From NCBI GenBank assembly GCA_024235795.1, contig JACKLR010000001.1, positions 1,827,486 to 1,891,485 on the forward strand: a DNA stretch of 64,000 bases. The letters run 5' to 3'. The notes beneath the pieces were generated by a model that was not told the origin of the DNA, did not search any database, and saw only the letters and a list, made by a program, of their open reading frames with translations. Each line of letters opens with the position of its first letter. Within the stretch, counting starts at the first letter, position 1. Source of the DNA: Burkholderiales bacterium (GTDB lineage: Bacteria; Pseudomonadota; Gammaproteobacteria; Burkholderiales; Nitrosomonadaceae). The position numbers and the translations under genes are program-made. Positions 37,489 through 48,500 of this stretch are shown here, in pieces.

Positions 37489-37550
37489 CCGCCGAAAGCC
37501 AATGGATTTCGGCGGCGCGAATTTTTTACCCTTCAAAAAAAAGCGCCGCC
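37489..37550. terminator. Bidirectional rho-independent terminator
   Basis: CCGCCGAAA (37489-37497) pairs with TTTCGGCGG (37507-37515), followed by six T at 37522. On the other strand GGCGGCGC (37511-37518) pairs with GCGCCGCC (37543-37550) with A/T runs inside. It sits between the convergent STAS-like and ardA genes. Confidence 0.85.
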
Positions 37551-37577
37551 AGTATTGAACCAGCAGCGCTCTAATGT

Positions 37578-38093
37578 TTAGCGACTCCAGAAAATGTGAA
37601 TTTCTTCATAGCCCGTTTCTATGGTGAAGATATCACCGCTCAATTCCATATCCCGGCCCATACGTTCATAGTCGATGTAATAAGCCAGGTTTTCAGGAAT
37701 CTGTGCAGTGTCTTCGGTCAGCTCTGCCGCAAAATCGGCCAGTGATTTATAACAGCCACAATAATTTTCTTCTGCCGCCGTTCTGGCTTCTTCCAGATCG
37801 CCGCCGAAATTGTTCAACAATTCCCCGCCAAAATCCGGGTATTCTTCAATGAAACAGGCGATTTTCTGCACCGTTTCAAGCCCTTCATATTCACTCAAAG
37901 CATAACCGCCAAAGCCCTCGTAGTCGTGTACAGCCCATTCTTCAGCAAATCCTTCCGGGCTTTTGGCCAGCATTTGATTGACCTGGTTCCAGATATCGTC
38001 CAAGTCATCGGTCGCGTTGATCCAGACGCCGTGAAGCTTGCCGTTATTGTAAGCTGCCAAATCTGCAACATAGATTCTGATATCGTTGTTCAT
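37578..38093 (-). CDS. ardA: Antirestriction protein ArdA
   Basis: The 171-residue, strongly acidic protein begins NNDIRIYVADLAAYNNGKLHGVWIN, has the family block FAEEWAVHDYEGFGGYALSEYEGLETVQ, and the expected length. ATG 38093 with AAAGGAG seven bases upstream is the start; the longer frame is not used. ArdA mimics B-form DNA and blocks type I restriction enzymes when plasmids enter a new host. It is normally a leading-region gene, expressed early after transfer, which fits the stem-loop just upstream. Confidence 0.93.
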   Translation of the reverse strand: MNNDIRIYVADLAAYNNGKLHGVWINATDDLDDIWNQVNQMLAKSPEGFAEEWAVHDYEGFGGYALSEYEGLETVQKIACFIEEYPDFGGELLNNFGGDLEEARTAAEENYCGCYKSLADFAAELTEDTAQIPENLAYYIDYERMGRDMELSGDIFTIETGYEEIHIFWSR

Positions 38094-38183
38094 CGCTGTA
38101 TCTCCTTTAATTATGAGTTTGAAGGCGAAGGCTTTTGCCTCGCGCATAAAACTCATGGAAACCAAGCAAAAAAGCGGGGGTGA

Positions 38184-38259
38184 GAATGTCCAGAAAAATT
38201 GCGGAGGGTCTGCCCCACGTTAGTGGATCAGGCGGAAACCGTCATTTTTCTTGACATTC
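38184..38259. promoter_or_regulatory. Long imperfect stem-loop upstream of ardA (candidate single-strand promoter)
   Basis: GAATGTCCAGAAAAAT at 38184-38199 pairs with ATTTTTCTTGACATTC at 38244-38259, with one mismatch in 16. The loop is 44 bases. It lies about 90 bases upstream of ardA. Folded single-strand promoters (Frpo/ssi type) drive leading-region genes in some plasmids; that role is an inference here. A 20-base palindrome CCGGATGAATATTCATCCGG follows at 38299-38318. Confidence 0.45.
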
Positions 38260-38399
38260 GAGGGGGAAGGCCCCTTTAAGGATTTGGTTTGATTATCGCC
38301 GGATGAATATTCATCCGGTCTTGTTCAGATAGGTTCAGGTTGTGGCGAAAAAATATCATCACCGCTGGAACCAAATTCCAGTTTGTAGCAGAAGGGATA

Positions 38400-39440
38400 T
38401 CAACGTTCAGTGAGAATAATCGAAACTGGTCTGTGGTCGCTGCTTTTGCGACTCGCACTTGCTCCGGCATTGGCGCGTTCATAGGCCTGGTGCTCGACAA
38501 ATCCGGCCCCCGCCCTGACCTCCAACGGTAATTGATCGCCGACCAGGGCCTGGCTCATTAAAATGTGGTCAATCAAGAGCTTGTTCTGGCTCGCCGGAAT
38601 ACCCAGGATTGCATCCCTGTATTGCGCCGTCCATCTCAATGCAGCGGGGTAATCAAACAAGGCGTGGTTGAAAAATCTGTCGGCATTGATGATATTGCCT
38701 TGCAGGTTGCTGATGAGATCAAAGTACAAATATCGGTTTTCAAAATAATCCTGTCCGGGGCCGTCATTGGCGTCTCCCATAACAAATATGGCAGGCATGG
38801 GTGTTTGTTCGAACCGGGCCTCTATGTATGTGCGGATATTTCTGGCTTCAGTCGCCAGTTTGATACGGGCTTTGAGTGCTTCATTCAGATATTCGCCAAT
38901 AATATTGCCGTCATCGTCACGTTTGATCTGTTTTTTGTTGATCTTGGATTTCATGTGCTGACCGATAATCTCCAGTTCATGCCCTTGCCCGATATCGACG
39001 AGGAGAACTTGCGGATGGCGGTAATGCTTGTGTCTTTCCGGTTTCAGGCTCCCCCAGTAATGCACGTTCCATGAAACATAGCCGACAAAAGATTGCCAAA
39101 CTGCTGGAGACTGTAAGCGACACTGGTTCAGGATGGCGGGTTTGACCAGAAACCAAATCCATTGTGTGCCGTTGATGTCATAATCTGGATCAGCGTCTCC
39201 TGGTGCCTGGTTATCTGTACGAAGCAAAACCGGTTCCCATTGTCCGTTCAGAACATCCTGTGCAAATGAAATGATGCCTGCTTCGCCTTTCGGCCCCTCG
39301 ATGACGCATAAAATATCCGGGTTCATATCCAGAACCGTATTACGCACTCTGTTACGCCGGTCTTCATTAATGTGACTTAGATTATTGCCAATGAGACGTG
39401 AACTATGCTCTATATTCCAGCTTGTGATTTTTAAGGGCAT
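38400..39440 (-). CDS. Endonuclease/exonuclease/phosphatase-family protein
   Basis: The 346-residue protein has the EEP order: TSWNIEH near residue 6, CVIEGPKG with the metal-binding Glu, IIGQHMKSK, MGDANDGPG with the Asp/Asn pair, and SSDHRPV at the C-terminus. This superfamily contains DNases (exonuclease III-like) and phosphatases; the substrate cannot be told. No signal peptide is visible. It lies upstream of ardA on the same strand and may be part of the leading-region set. Confidence 0.85.
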   Translation of the reverse strand: MPLKITSWNIEHSSRLIGNNLSHINEDRRNRVRNTVLDMNPDILCVIEGPKGEAGIISFAQDVLNGQWEPVLLRTDNQAPGDADPDYDINGTQWIWFLVKPAILNQCRLQSPAVWQSFVGYVSWNVHYWGSLKPERHKHYRHPQVLLVDIGQGHELEIIGQHMKSKINKKQIKRDDDGNIIGEYLNEALKARIKLATEARNIRTYIEARFEQTPMPAIFVMGDANDGPGQDYFENRYLYFDLISNLQGNIINADRFFNHALFDYPAALRWTAQYRDAILGIPASQNKLLIDHILMSQALVGDQLPLEVRAGAGFVEHQAYERANAGASASRKSSDHRPVSIILTER

Positions 39441-39991
39441 GGAAAATCCTCCGCGCTGAATGAACGATTACAGCCATCAGTATAATAGGTTTGTTCTTGA
39501 AATTCATGCTGGCTGATTCAATTAATTTTGTCGTGATTGAACGGCGAACACTTGCGGCATCCGACCGGCGCACGGTTGGTCGTAGTCCAGAACACGAAAG
39601 TTATGGTCGAGGATTCCAAAGGGAGAGAATTCCCTTTGGTGCGCATCCAATCTGCACAAGGTTGGTCATGGGGTTGTTAGGGGTAGCAGGAACGCTCCCC
39701 TGACTGGCGGTCAATCGGCCAGACGGTTGTGCATGGTTCGGTGCAGATGGAGAGGCATATCTCCAAGCCCTGCGAGTGATAAAACGGCGATACGTTTTGA
39801 TGGTGTGGTGAGTATGGAACGGATAGTCATTCCCGTAACCACACCATCAGCCGGGGGATGCAACGGGGGTGCGCAGCGAACTCCCTTGCCAAGATGGTAC
39901 TGTATTACAGTACACATCTTGCAGTCAGCCTTATGTGCCAACGCCGGAAAATGTGAACCGTATTTGCACCGGGTCTTGGATCGGGAGTATT
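39441..39991. other. 550-base non-coding stretch with a run of stem-loops
   Basis: No gene is supported. From 39616 to 39921 one hairpin follows another: CCAAAGGGA/TCCCTTTGG (39616-39639), AGGGG/CCCCT (near 39678), CTGGC/GCCAG (near 39705), TGGAGA/TCTCCA (near 39748), AAAACG/CGTTTT (39781-39798), GATGGTGTGGT/ACCACACCATC (39799-39848) and CAAGATG-TACTGT/ACAGTA-CATCTTG (39890-39921). This is far more secondary structure than the flanking DNA. It lies between the EEP nuclease gene and an IS256 element. Confidence 0.65.
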
Positions 39992-40039
39992 AGAAATTCT
40001 GTGTCATTCCTTTACTATTAAATTTTATAGGAGTGACGA

Positions 40040-41251
40040 ATGAACAAGACTACAGTGCAATTTGATTTTGAAGAAGCCCTGGAAGCCTTGAAGGCAGGGC
40101 GCGATTTGAATGGAAAAGATGGCATATTAACGCCACTGATCAAACAACTCACAGAAGCTGCATTGGCGGCGGAACTTGAACAGCATATAAAATCCGGGGA
40201 TGAACAGAACCGGAAGAATGGCACGACGCCAAAGACTGTAAAATCAGCATCAGGCAATTTTCAACTGGAAACACCCAGAGACCGCAACGGTACATTTGAA
40301 CCCCAGTTGGTTAAGAAGCATCAGACCCATCTTACCGATGAAATCGAACGCAAGATTTTATCGTTATTTGCGTTGGGTTCCAGCTATCAGGATATTTCTG
40401 GGCATATTGCCGAACTGTATGGCATTGATGTTTCAACGGCGACGATCAGCGCAGTCACAGATAAGCTAGTTCCGGAGCTCAGGGAATGGCAGCAACGGCC
40501 ATTGGATAGTCACTATCCGTTCGTTTGGCTGGATGCCATACATCACAAAGTAAAAGACGACGGCCGGTATGCCAGCAAGGCAGTCTATACCGTACTCGGC
40601 TTAAACATTGAAGGAAAAAAAGAAGTGCTAGGGTTGTATGTTTCGGAAAGCGAAGGCGCCCGATTCTGGCTTTCCGTACTGACAGACCTGAATAATCGTG
40701 GCGTACAGGATATCCTCATTGCCGCCGTTGACGGCCTTACGGGCTTTCCTGAGGCGATTAACAGCATATTTCCTGAAACCGAGGTTCAATTGTGCATCAT
40801 TCATCAGATCCGCAATTCAATGAAATATGTGGCGTCAAAAAATCAAAAAGCGTTCATGGCTGATCTGAAGCCGGTATACAAAGCATCAGCCATTGATGCA
40901 GCCGAAGATGCGCTTGATGCATTGGAGGCCAAGTGGGGAAAACAGTATCCCATCGTGATCCAGTCCTGGCGCAACAAATGGGAAAATTTATCGGTATACT
41001 TCAAATATCCTGAACCGATACGCCGTGTGATTTATACAACCAACACCATTGAGGCCGTACATCGCCAATTTCGCAAACTGACAAAAACCAAAGGTGGATT
41101 TCCTAATGAAAACAGTTTGTTGAAATTATTGTATGTTGGCATCAAAAACGCCAGCAAAAAATGGACGATGCCAATCCTAAACTGGAATTTGACATTATCC
41201 CAGCTTGCGATATATTTTGAAGGCCGTTTGGATGCGGAGCTGGATTTATGA
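40040..41251 (+). CDS. IS256-family transposase
   Basis: The 403-residue mutator-type transposase has VWLDAIHHKVKDDG (first Asp), IAAVDGLTGFPEAI (second Asp), CIIHQIRNSMKYV, and TTNTIEAVHRQFRK (Glu). Length is standard and no lesion is seen. GGAG lies 10 bases before the ATG. Confidence 0.95.
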   Translation: MNKTTVQFDFEEALEALKAGRDLNGKDGILTPLIKQLTEAALAAELEQHIKSGDEQNRKNGTTPKTVKSASGNFQLETPRDRNGTFEPQLVKKHQTHLTDEIERKILSLFALGSSYQDISGHIAELYGIDVSTATISAVTDKLVPELREWQQRPLDSHYPFVWLDAIHHKVKDDGRYASKAVYTVLGLNIEGKKEVLGLYVSESEGARFWLSVLTDLNNRGVQDILIAAVDGLTGFPEAINSIFPETEVQLCIIHQIRNSMKYVASKNQKAFMADLKPVYKASAIDAAEDALDALEAKWGKQYPIVIQSWRNKWENLSVYFKYPEPIRRVIYTTNTIEAVHRQFRKLTKTKGGFPNENSLLKLLYVGIKNASKKWTMPILNWNLTLSQLAIYFEGRLDAELDL

Positions 41252-41277
41252 ATTCAATACAGATTTTTATGTCACCG

Positions 41278-41331
41278 CTGAAACTGGTTAGCGCATCGAC
41301 ACGAATTGTGTCGATCGGTCACCGGTTTCAG
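41278..41331. repeat. Long hairpin downstream of the IS256 transposase
   Basis: CTGAAAC..GGT pairs with ACC.GTTTCAG as an outer stem, and ATCGACAC (41295-41302) pairs with GTGTCGAT (41308-41315) as an inner stem. There is no T-run. It lies inside the element, between the stop codon and the right inverted repeat. Confidence 0.6.
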
Positions 41332-41427
41332 TGGTCAACAAGCGAAGCGCGTTAGGTGATTTGCAAACTGACACAGAATTTTGAACACCCTCCTTGGATC
41401 TCATCAAAAAAGGAAAATTCACACATG

Positions 41428-44400
41428 CTAACTTGTAATCAAATTACCCGCAGCTTCCATCGCTCCTTCATCCGTAAGACCAGTGACATTAGGTATGATA
41501 GCCACCTGAACAAAATTGTCAGCGCCACCGTCCGTATCAACAGCTAGGTAGGATGTTGTCCCATCATCAGTGATTTGTACAAAATCATCAATACCGTGTA
41601 TCGCTGGGTCATATCCGATTAAAAGGCCTGAAACGTTTATTGCGTCGCCATCAACTAAACTGAAATCTTGAATATTGTCTCTCGCGTTAAATGCCGTCGT
41701 AGATTCAAAAACGAATCTGTCGGCACCATCTCCACCATAAAGGCGATCGCTATAATTGCTGCCATACAGCGTATCATCACCTCCTTCGCCATAAAGGTGA
41801 TTCCCTGTCGTGTCATTTCCGGTTACATCACTGGCATAAAGTACATCATTACCATCTCTACCATAGAGATAGTCGTGCCCGTCTTCGCCAAAAAGCGTAT
41901 CGGCAAACATTGACCCATAAATCGTATCGTGCCCGCTTTCTCCATGAATCTCACTTGCCACAGGGTATGCTGTATATGTCTGGCCGCCACTTCCTAAATA
42001 TTGAGGCGCAGAATCACCCCACCCTGGGCCATCAACTGCAAAACTCATTGCCGTCAAATCAAGAACCTGATCATTAAATTGAAGCGTTTCTACATTATCG
42101 TAAATAATGATATTCGTTCCATTTGTGCCAGCTGTATCAACAAGGCGTAGTTGGCCAGCTTGTTCACGAAACAGTATAAAGTTAGTGCTATCTACATTGA
42201 AGACAACCGTATCAAGTCCGGCCCCACCATCGTATTGTCCATCGTGTCCTCCGTCGGCATGGAACATGTCATCGCCGCCTTCACCATAATATCTATCACT
42301 GCCACCACCTCTGCCATAAATGATGTCGGCACCATTTCCACCATAAAGGCGATCGCTATAATTGCTGCCATACAGCGTATCATCACCTCCTTCGCCATAA
42401 AGGTGATTCCCTGTCGTGTCATTTCCGGTTACATCACTGGCATAAAGTACATCATTACCATCTCTACCATAGAGATAGTCGTGCCCGTCTTCGCCAAAAA
42501 GCGTATCGGCAAACATTGACCCATAAATCGTATCGTGCCCGCTTTCTCCATGAATCTCACTTGCCACAGGGTATGCTGTATATGTCTGGCCGCCACTTCC
42601 TAAATATTGAGGCGCAGAATCACCCCACCCTGGGCCATCAACTGCAAAACTCATTGCCGTCAAATCAAGAACCTGATCATTAAATTGAAGCGTTTCTACA
42701 TTATCGTAAATAATGATATTCGTTCCATTTGTGCCAGCTGTATCAACAAGGCGTAGTTGGCCAGCTTGTTCACGAAACAGTATAAAGTTAGTGCTATCTA
42801 CATTGAAGACAACCGTATCAAGTCCGGCCCCACCATCGTATTGTCCATCGTGTCCTCCGTCGGCATGGAACATGTCATCGCCGCCTTCACCATAATATCT
42901 ATCACTGCCACCACCTCTGCCATAAATGATGTCGGCACCATTTCCACCATAAAGGCGATCGCTATAATTGCTGCCATACAGCGTATCATCACCTCCTTCG
43001 CCATAAAGGTGATTCCCTGTCGTGTCATTTCCGGTTACATCACTGGCATAAAGTACATCATTACCATCTCCGCCATAGAGATAGTCGTGCCCGTCTTCAC
43101 CAAACAAAATGTCATTATCACCAAACCCATATAAATAATCATGTCCCTCAAGGCCGTGAATTTCATCCTTCACTAATGTCCCACTGATGGTGTTATTTGC
43201 ACTCGTTCCATTAATAATATTATGACCTGTGGCAGTAAGTACATTGACACTTACCGTGGCAGTATCCGTGCCACCATTTCCATCGTTGATACTGTAAGTA
43301 AAACTGTCTGTACCAGAAAATCCTGTATTTGGTGTGTAGGTTAACGTATTATCGGGATTGATTATGGCTCTGCCATTTACTGCCGTACCAATAGAAACAA
43401 TGCTCAAGCTGTCCCCATCACTATCAGTATCGTTGGCTAGAGCATCAATTAATGTGTCTTGCTCATAACTTGCTGTAACATCATCGTCAACAGCTACTGG
43501 CGCGCCATTCACAGGAGTGGTCAAATTCAATACACTCCCGTCATCAAAGAGAATCTTTTCTATCTGTGAAGTCCCAGTTGCGTATTGACCTGAAACTATA
43601 ATCTTATCTGTTGGGTTTGTTACAAAAGTGATTTCTAGATTATTGCCAGCAGATACCAATGTAATGTCGGTCAGAGAAATGCCAGCTCCAAAGCGTATAC
43701 TATCTATGCCGTTTGTATCTGCAATCGTATCTAGCCCATCATCAATATTGAACACATAGACATCATCGCCGTCTCTACCATAAAGAAAGTCAAGGCCACC
43801 ATTCCCAGTGATAACATTATTGCCGCTATCTCCCCACATTTTGTCGTCAAACGCTGTGCCTTTAATATTTTCAATATTTAGAATCTCTGTAAAAGCGCGC
43901 CACGTACCGCTATTCACATTTGTGTTATCCCGTGTCCAAACATCAAGGCCGCTATATCCCATTTTGAGCCAAATTGCGGATGCGAAATTTGAAAAATCAG
44001 CGGTATCTATATCAATTCCACCATCATATATGTCTGTGCCAGCAGCATATATAAAGATGTCATTACCAGCCAACCCATTAGCCGTATCATTTCCAGTCAA
44101 TGGATTAAAAACATCATCCCCTGTTGTGCCATTTAGCACATCGTTACCGGGAGTGCCCGTGATTTGATTGGCTCCTGGCGCTACGTTCACGGTAATATTA
44201 ACCGTTGCTATATCACCGCCACCTTTACCGTCATTTACGTTGTAGGTAAAGCTATCTACCCCCGAAAATCCAGCATTTGGTGTGTAGGTCAGTGTATTAT
44301 CGGGATTAATCTCCACAATCCCATTTGAAGCTGTCCCTACAGAGGCAATACTTAAATTGTCCAGGTCAACATCTGTATCGTTAGCCAGAACATCTATTGT

Positions 44401-44475
44401 AACCGCAACGTTTTCGTCTGTTATCCCGGTGTCGTCATTAGCTACCGGATTTGAATTATACTCACCACACTTCAA
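41428..44475 (-). pseudogene. C-terminal part of a giant RTX protein, cut off by IS630
   Basis: The 1015-codon frame opens only at a TTG inside the IS630 end, so it has no promoter or start of its own. It begins NSNPVANDDTGITDENVAV, a cadherin-like/VCBS-type domain, with a second one near residue 330 (GAPVAVDDD). Long arrays of GGxGxDxLx calcium-binding nonapeptides follow (GGDGNDVLYAS, GEGGDDTLYGS). The end, DNIQDFSLVDGDAINVSGLL and DGGADNFVQVAI, is a type I secretion C-terminal signal. It contains two exact-looking 606-base units (41722-42933). It was probably once continuous with the RTX gene upstream. Confidence 0.75.
41722..43109. repeat. 606-bp tandem duplication inside the RTX gene (2.3 copies)
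   Basis: Marker AGGCGATCGCTATAATTGCT occurs at 41741, 42347 and 42953, spaced exactly 606 bases. The first two units look identical apart from rare single-base changes; the third covers about 150 bases. The unit is 202 codons and keeps the frame. The near-identity means that the duplication is recent. Confidence 0.92.
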
Positions 44476-45583
44476 ATTTCGGCACTCAAGTGCAATCGAT
44501 AATCTGAAAATTATCGGTCAACAAGGAACGTAACGATTCTTTATAGCGCTCTGGGGAGGCAAAAAAATCATCACAAGCTTGCTTGAACAGAGCAAAGGTT
44601 TCATAGTACTTGCCATATAGGATTTCCTTCTTGAAGAACCGCCAAAAACGTTCAATCAGGTTTAGATTGGGTGCATATGGTGGCAAGAAGATTAATTCGA
44701 TTTTTGAATCTGACAAGTATTCAGTAACGATCTGTGAGCGGTAATAACGAGCATTATCGCAGATGACGTAAATGCTGGCAGCAGCAGGATGCTGTTGCTC
44801 GATCTGTTGTAACAACTCTACTGTGGATTGCGCATTGATAGCGTCATCATAACGGACGATCGGATAGAGTCCGGCGCAATCGATGGCTCCGTTGATATTG
44901 ATACGCTGCCGCCCCGTGTTGCTGCGAATTCCATGTTCCTGGCCACGCTTGATCCAGCCATATCCCGCGACCGGGTTATGGTGCGGATGTGTGGCATCCA
45001 TGAAATAAATTGGATCATCAGGTGCTTTTTCTGCTTTCAGGTTTTGATAGCGTTCAACAAAATCCCTTTGCTGATCAGCGTTGGCTTTGCCAGGAATCAA
45101 CTTGGGCTTTTTGTATACGTATCCCAATCGATGTAACAGTTGTGTCATGCCGCTTTCGCTGTATGCAACCTGCCACGTCTGTTCGACGTAATATGCGACT
45201 TCCTTCGCGGTAAGATAGAGATTCTCACTCAGATGCTGATCTAGAAACTGCAGTTGTGCTTTTGTTAGCGCAGCTTCGCTGCCACCAGCATCATTTTGCT
45301 GCAATGCAGCTAAACCGCCTTTGCGATAACGCTTAAAGTGATTGCGGACAGTTTCACGGTCAATCAACAACGCTTCCGCAATCTTCGTAACCGGCCACCC
45401 TTTGCCTAACAGGTAAACAGCTTTTACCCGGTCAGCATAACGCTTGTCGATAGCATGGCGATGTTCAAACTCTAAATCGTCGAGTTCTTGATTGGTTAGG
45501 TCGTAGCGTGAAGACATGTGGCAATTTTATTCTATTCATGGTTTTATTGCACCAACTTAAACCAAATTCTCATTCATGATTAG
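44461..45583 (-). mobile_element. IS630-family insertion sequence
   Basis: The element runs from CTCACCACAC to the complement of CTAATCATGA, and is flanked on both sides by TA, the IS630 target. Imperfect inverted ends share AATTT and GTGCA blocks. It lies inside the RTX coding region. Confidence 0.75.
44486..45517 (-). CDS. IS630-family transposase
   Basis: The 343-residue protein has an N-terminal helix-turn-helix (WPVTKIAEALLIDRETVRNH) and the DDE core: IYFMDATHPHHN, VICDNARYYRS and PPYAPNLNLIERFWRFFKK. It looks intact and is carried as one frame. Confidence 0.95.
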   Translation of the reverse strand: MSSRYDLTNQELDDLEFEHRHAIDKRYADRVKAVYLLGKGWPVTKIAEALLIDRETVRNHFKRYRKGGLAALQQNDAGGSEAALTKAQLQFLDQHLSENLYLTAKEVAYYVEQTWQVAYSESGMTQLLHRLGYVYKKPKLIPGKANADQQRDFVERYQNLKAEKAPDDPIYFMDATHPHHNPVAGYGWIKRGQEHGIRSNTGRQRININGAIDCAGLYPIVRYDDAINAQSTVELLQQIEQQHPAAASIYVICDNARYYRSQIVTEYLSDSKIELIFLPPYAPNLNLIERFWRFFKKEILYGKYYETFALFKQACDDFFASPERYKESLRSLLTDNFQIIDCT

Positions 45584-48500
45584 TATAACTAAAAGTAATT
45601 CTGATAAATCATCAAAAATGATTTTTTCTATCTGATTTGTCGTGCTCGTATCAAATTGATCAATGATTGTGATCTTATCCGTCGCTATACCAGAAAAGCC
45701 AATCTCCAAGTTATTGCCAATTTGTGTCAGTGTTACATCACCTTGAATAATACCCGAGCCTAAACGAATAAAATCATTTATCCCTTCTGAATCTGTGATT
45801 GTATCCTGTCCATCACCTTCGTTAAAAATATACTCATCCGAACCAAGTCCTCCCTGCAAATCATCATTACCCATAGAACCTGCAAGGGAATTTGCAAGCG
45901 CACTTCCTATAATAGTGTCGTTATAAGCAGAACCATAAATTTTTTCAATTGATGTGAAGCTATCTGATCCTTCACCTAATGCTGTTCCCTGTAAAATATC
46001 AACTATAACCGCTGAAGCAGAATTGATAAAAGAAAGTGTATCTAACCCATCACTTCCCCATATTACATCGTCTCCAGTTCCTCCTTCGATATAATCATCA
46101 CCCGTTCCGCCATGAAGTTTGTCATTACCACCTCTTCCGTAAATATAGTCATCTTGTGCGCCCGTACTGATAAAATCGCCGACCCCACCCCCTCCGGTCA
46201 CCCTATCTGTACCGCCGTTTGTAAAGACATCGTTGTAACCGCTAACCGTTTCATCTGAATTTACGTCAGTTTGGCTATCCGTTCGCCATCCGTTGAAACC
46301 AAACTGATGGAGAGGCATTGAGAAACCATCGTCAAATTCAACAAACTCTACCAACCTCCTCTCAACTCCTGAGATTTTTTGCCTTTGCCCGTTAATAACA
46401 ATACGCCCTGCAGCCAGATCAGGAGTTACAATATCTATTGTTACATCATATTCTCCTGTTGCAGAAAATATCAGCGATTCAGGCAATACATCCGACAAAA
46501 CAAGTCTATCATTGTTATTGTCGTCAGCAGCTTCCTGAATCGTATCATTCCCATCTTGATAAACATCATAAATGTAAACATCATCGCCGTTCTCTCCTGA
46601 GAGAAAATCATCGCCCTTGCCACCAACCAAGGTATCCGATCCTTCAGAGCCGTAGAACGAGTCAGAACCACTACCGCCGTATAAAATATCATCCTGACTG
46701 CCTGCAGACAGCATATCATCCCCGTCACCACCATACAGTGTATCGTTCTCACTACCGCCAAATAGTACGTCATTACCTACACCACCGTATAACTCATCAG
46801 CTCCGCCTTGTCCCCATATTTCGTCATTACCCTCATCTCCATAAACAAGATCGCTTCCACCAAGAGCAGTAATATAATCATCGGGATTACCTATATTGAT
46901 GCCGTAAATCGTATCTTCCTGAGGCGTGCCAATCGTTTCAATCTGATCCGTCGTGTTTCGTAAATATTCTTTAAGATCAAGCCACGAAAAAACATTAGGG
47001 TCATTCACATCGTAAAGCTTTAATCTCTCGATACCTAAGCCATCGTTGTTGCTGAGGTCTACAAGCTGTTGATCTATAATAATATCAGCAGAAGCTCCGT
47101 TAGGTTTACTCACCTGAATACGCAAATGGTCATTAAGCAAACGCCTAAAGGTAATATCACCAATCGTGTAGTGCTGTTCCAGCGAAGTGTGCCCGAAGAT
47201 AATTTCATCAAAACCAGACTCATCAACAATATACATTTGTGAATGATCAGCTGTACTGGCACTGTACCTGTAATCATCATCGCCTACTCCACCCTCCAGC
47301 AAATTTTCACCACTATGTCCTACTCCATCAAGTAAAACATCATCACCGGCTCCACCAATGAGGTAATCATTTCCCGCGCCGCCCCACAGTACATCATTCC
47401 CGCTTCCTCCATCTAGAGTGTCGTCACCTTCATCACCACTCAAAGTATCTGCGCTACCGTCATCACCGATGCCGTCTTCACTATGCCCGTAAATAACATC
47501 ATCACCGTCCCCACCACGCAGATTCGAATCCGCACCACCTAGCCCTTCAATTGTATCGGCATGCGCTGTCCCTATAATGGTGTTGTCAGTAGCATCTCCT
47601 ACAAACCTCTCTCCCACAGGGTTGTGAAACCGGTATTCGATGGATGTAATACCATGATCTGGATCATGTGCTTCTTTAGCCCAGACCAAAGCACTGTCAC
47701 TACCCGTAATAGCATTGGACAACATAGTAATATCAACGCCGCTGAGCACATTTGAACCAACAGATACACTATTAATAAAGTCAACAACACTGACCCAAAA
47801 TGCCTGACGCTGCGCCGTTGAAGATAAAGTCGTAGCGGTAGCTGCCAAATCATCTAGTGCCTCTTGTGATAATGTGATAGCACCATCAATACGCCCGGCT
47901 GTAAAATCGTAGTCTAGACCGTTTTGAAAAAGTTGTTCCCCGCCGGTCTGAAACAAGAGCAGACCCTTAAATCGTGTGAAGATTTCACGCTCCCACAATT
48001 CTTCGAGATTCCGCGCCTGCACTTCACCCGGATTAGAACTCCCAAAATTTTGGTCTACAAAAGCCTCTCCAAGAAATTTCTCAGTAAACTCCAGAATGCG
48101 TGCATCGATTATAAACTCACCGCGGCTGGCGGGATCGATGGAATCAACACCGGCCCAGCGGTATAAAGCATTCAAAATTTTGCTCTCAACATCTGCGTAA
48201 TATTCAAACAAGCCCGCAAAATCATGAGATGCAATATCTTGCATGATTGTCATGAGTGAATTGGGGTCGTTCTCATTATTATCCAGACTCAGTGCGACAT
48301 GGAGATCGGGAATGTCGTTATAACCGCGCAAGTTTGGCAAAAACGCTGCCCGCAAATCAAAACTATAATCCGCGCTATAGCGACTATTTGCATTATCCAA
48401 TATTAAATCAACATTGGCGATACCTAAAGACCCTGCCGTGGTGATCACAGTACCCAAATGTGTGATCTGACCGCCTCCAGTATTTGGGTCGAGCGGTACT

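Larger units (their letters stand above)
39992..41384 (+). mobile_element. IS256-family insertion sequence
   Basis: The ends share AAATTCTGTGTCA (39995-40006) and its complement TGACACAGAATTT (41369-41381). One transposase gene fills the element. The precise ends and target duplication are uncertain by a few bases. Confidence 0.8.

Noticed and set aside
39491..39993. Short plus-strand frames of 70-88 codons in the stem-loop region
   Set aside because: They cross the inverted repeats, show no recognisable motif and have no ribosome sites.
41700..43130. Plus-strand frames of 60-125 codons that recur identically, and a possible CRISPR-like repeat
   Set aside because: They are shadows of the 606-base RTX duplication on the opposite strand. 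The repeats are long, coding and without unique spacers.
46000..47600. Plus-strand frame of 144 codons rich in His and Arg (46438-46872)
   Set aside because: It is antisense to the GGxGxDxL arrays of the RTX gene and has the composition expected of their complement.
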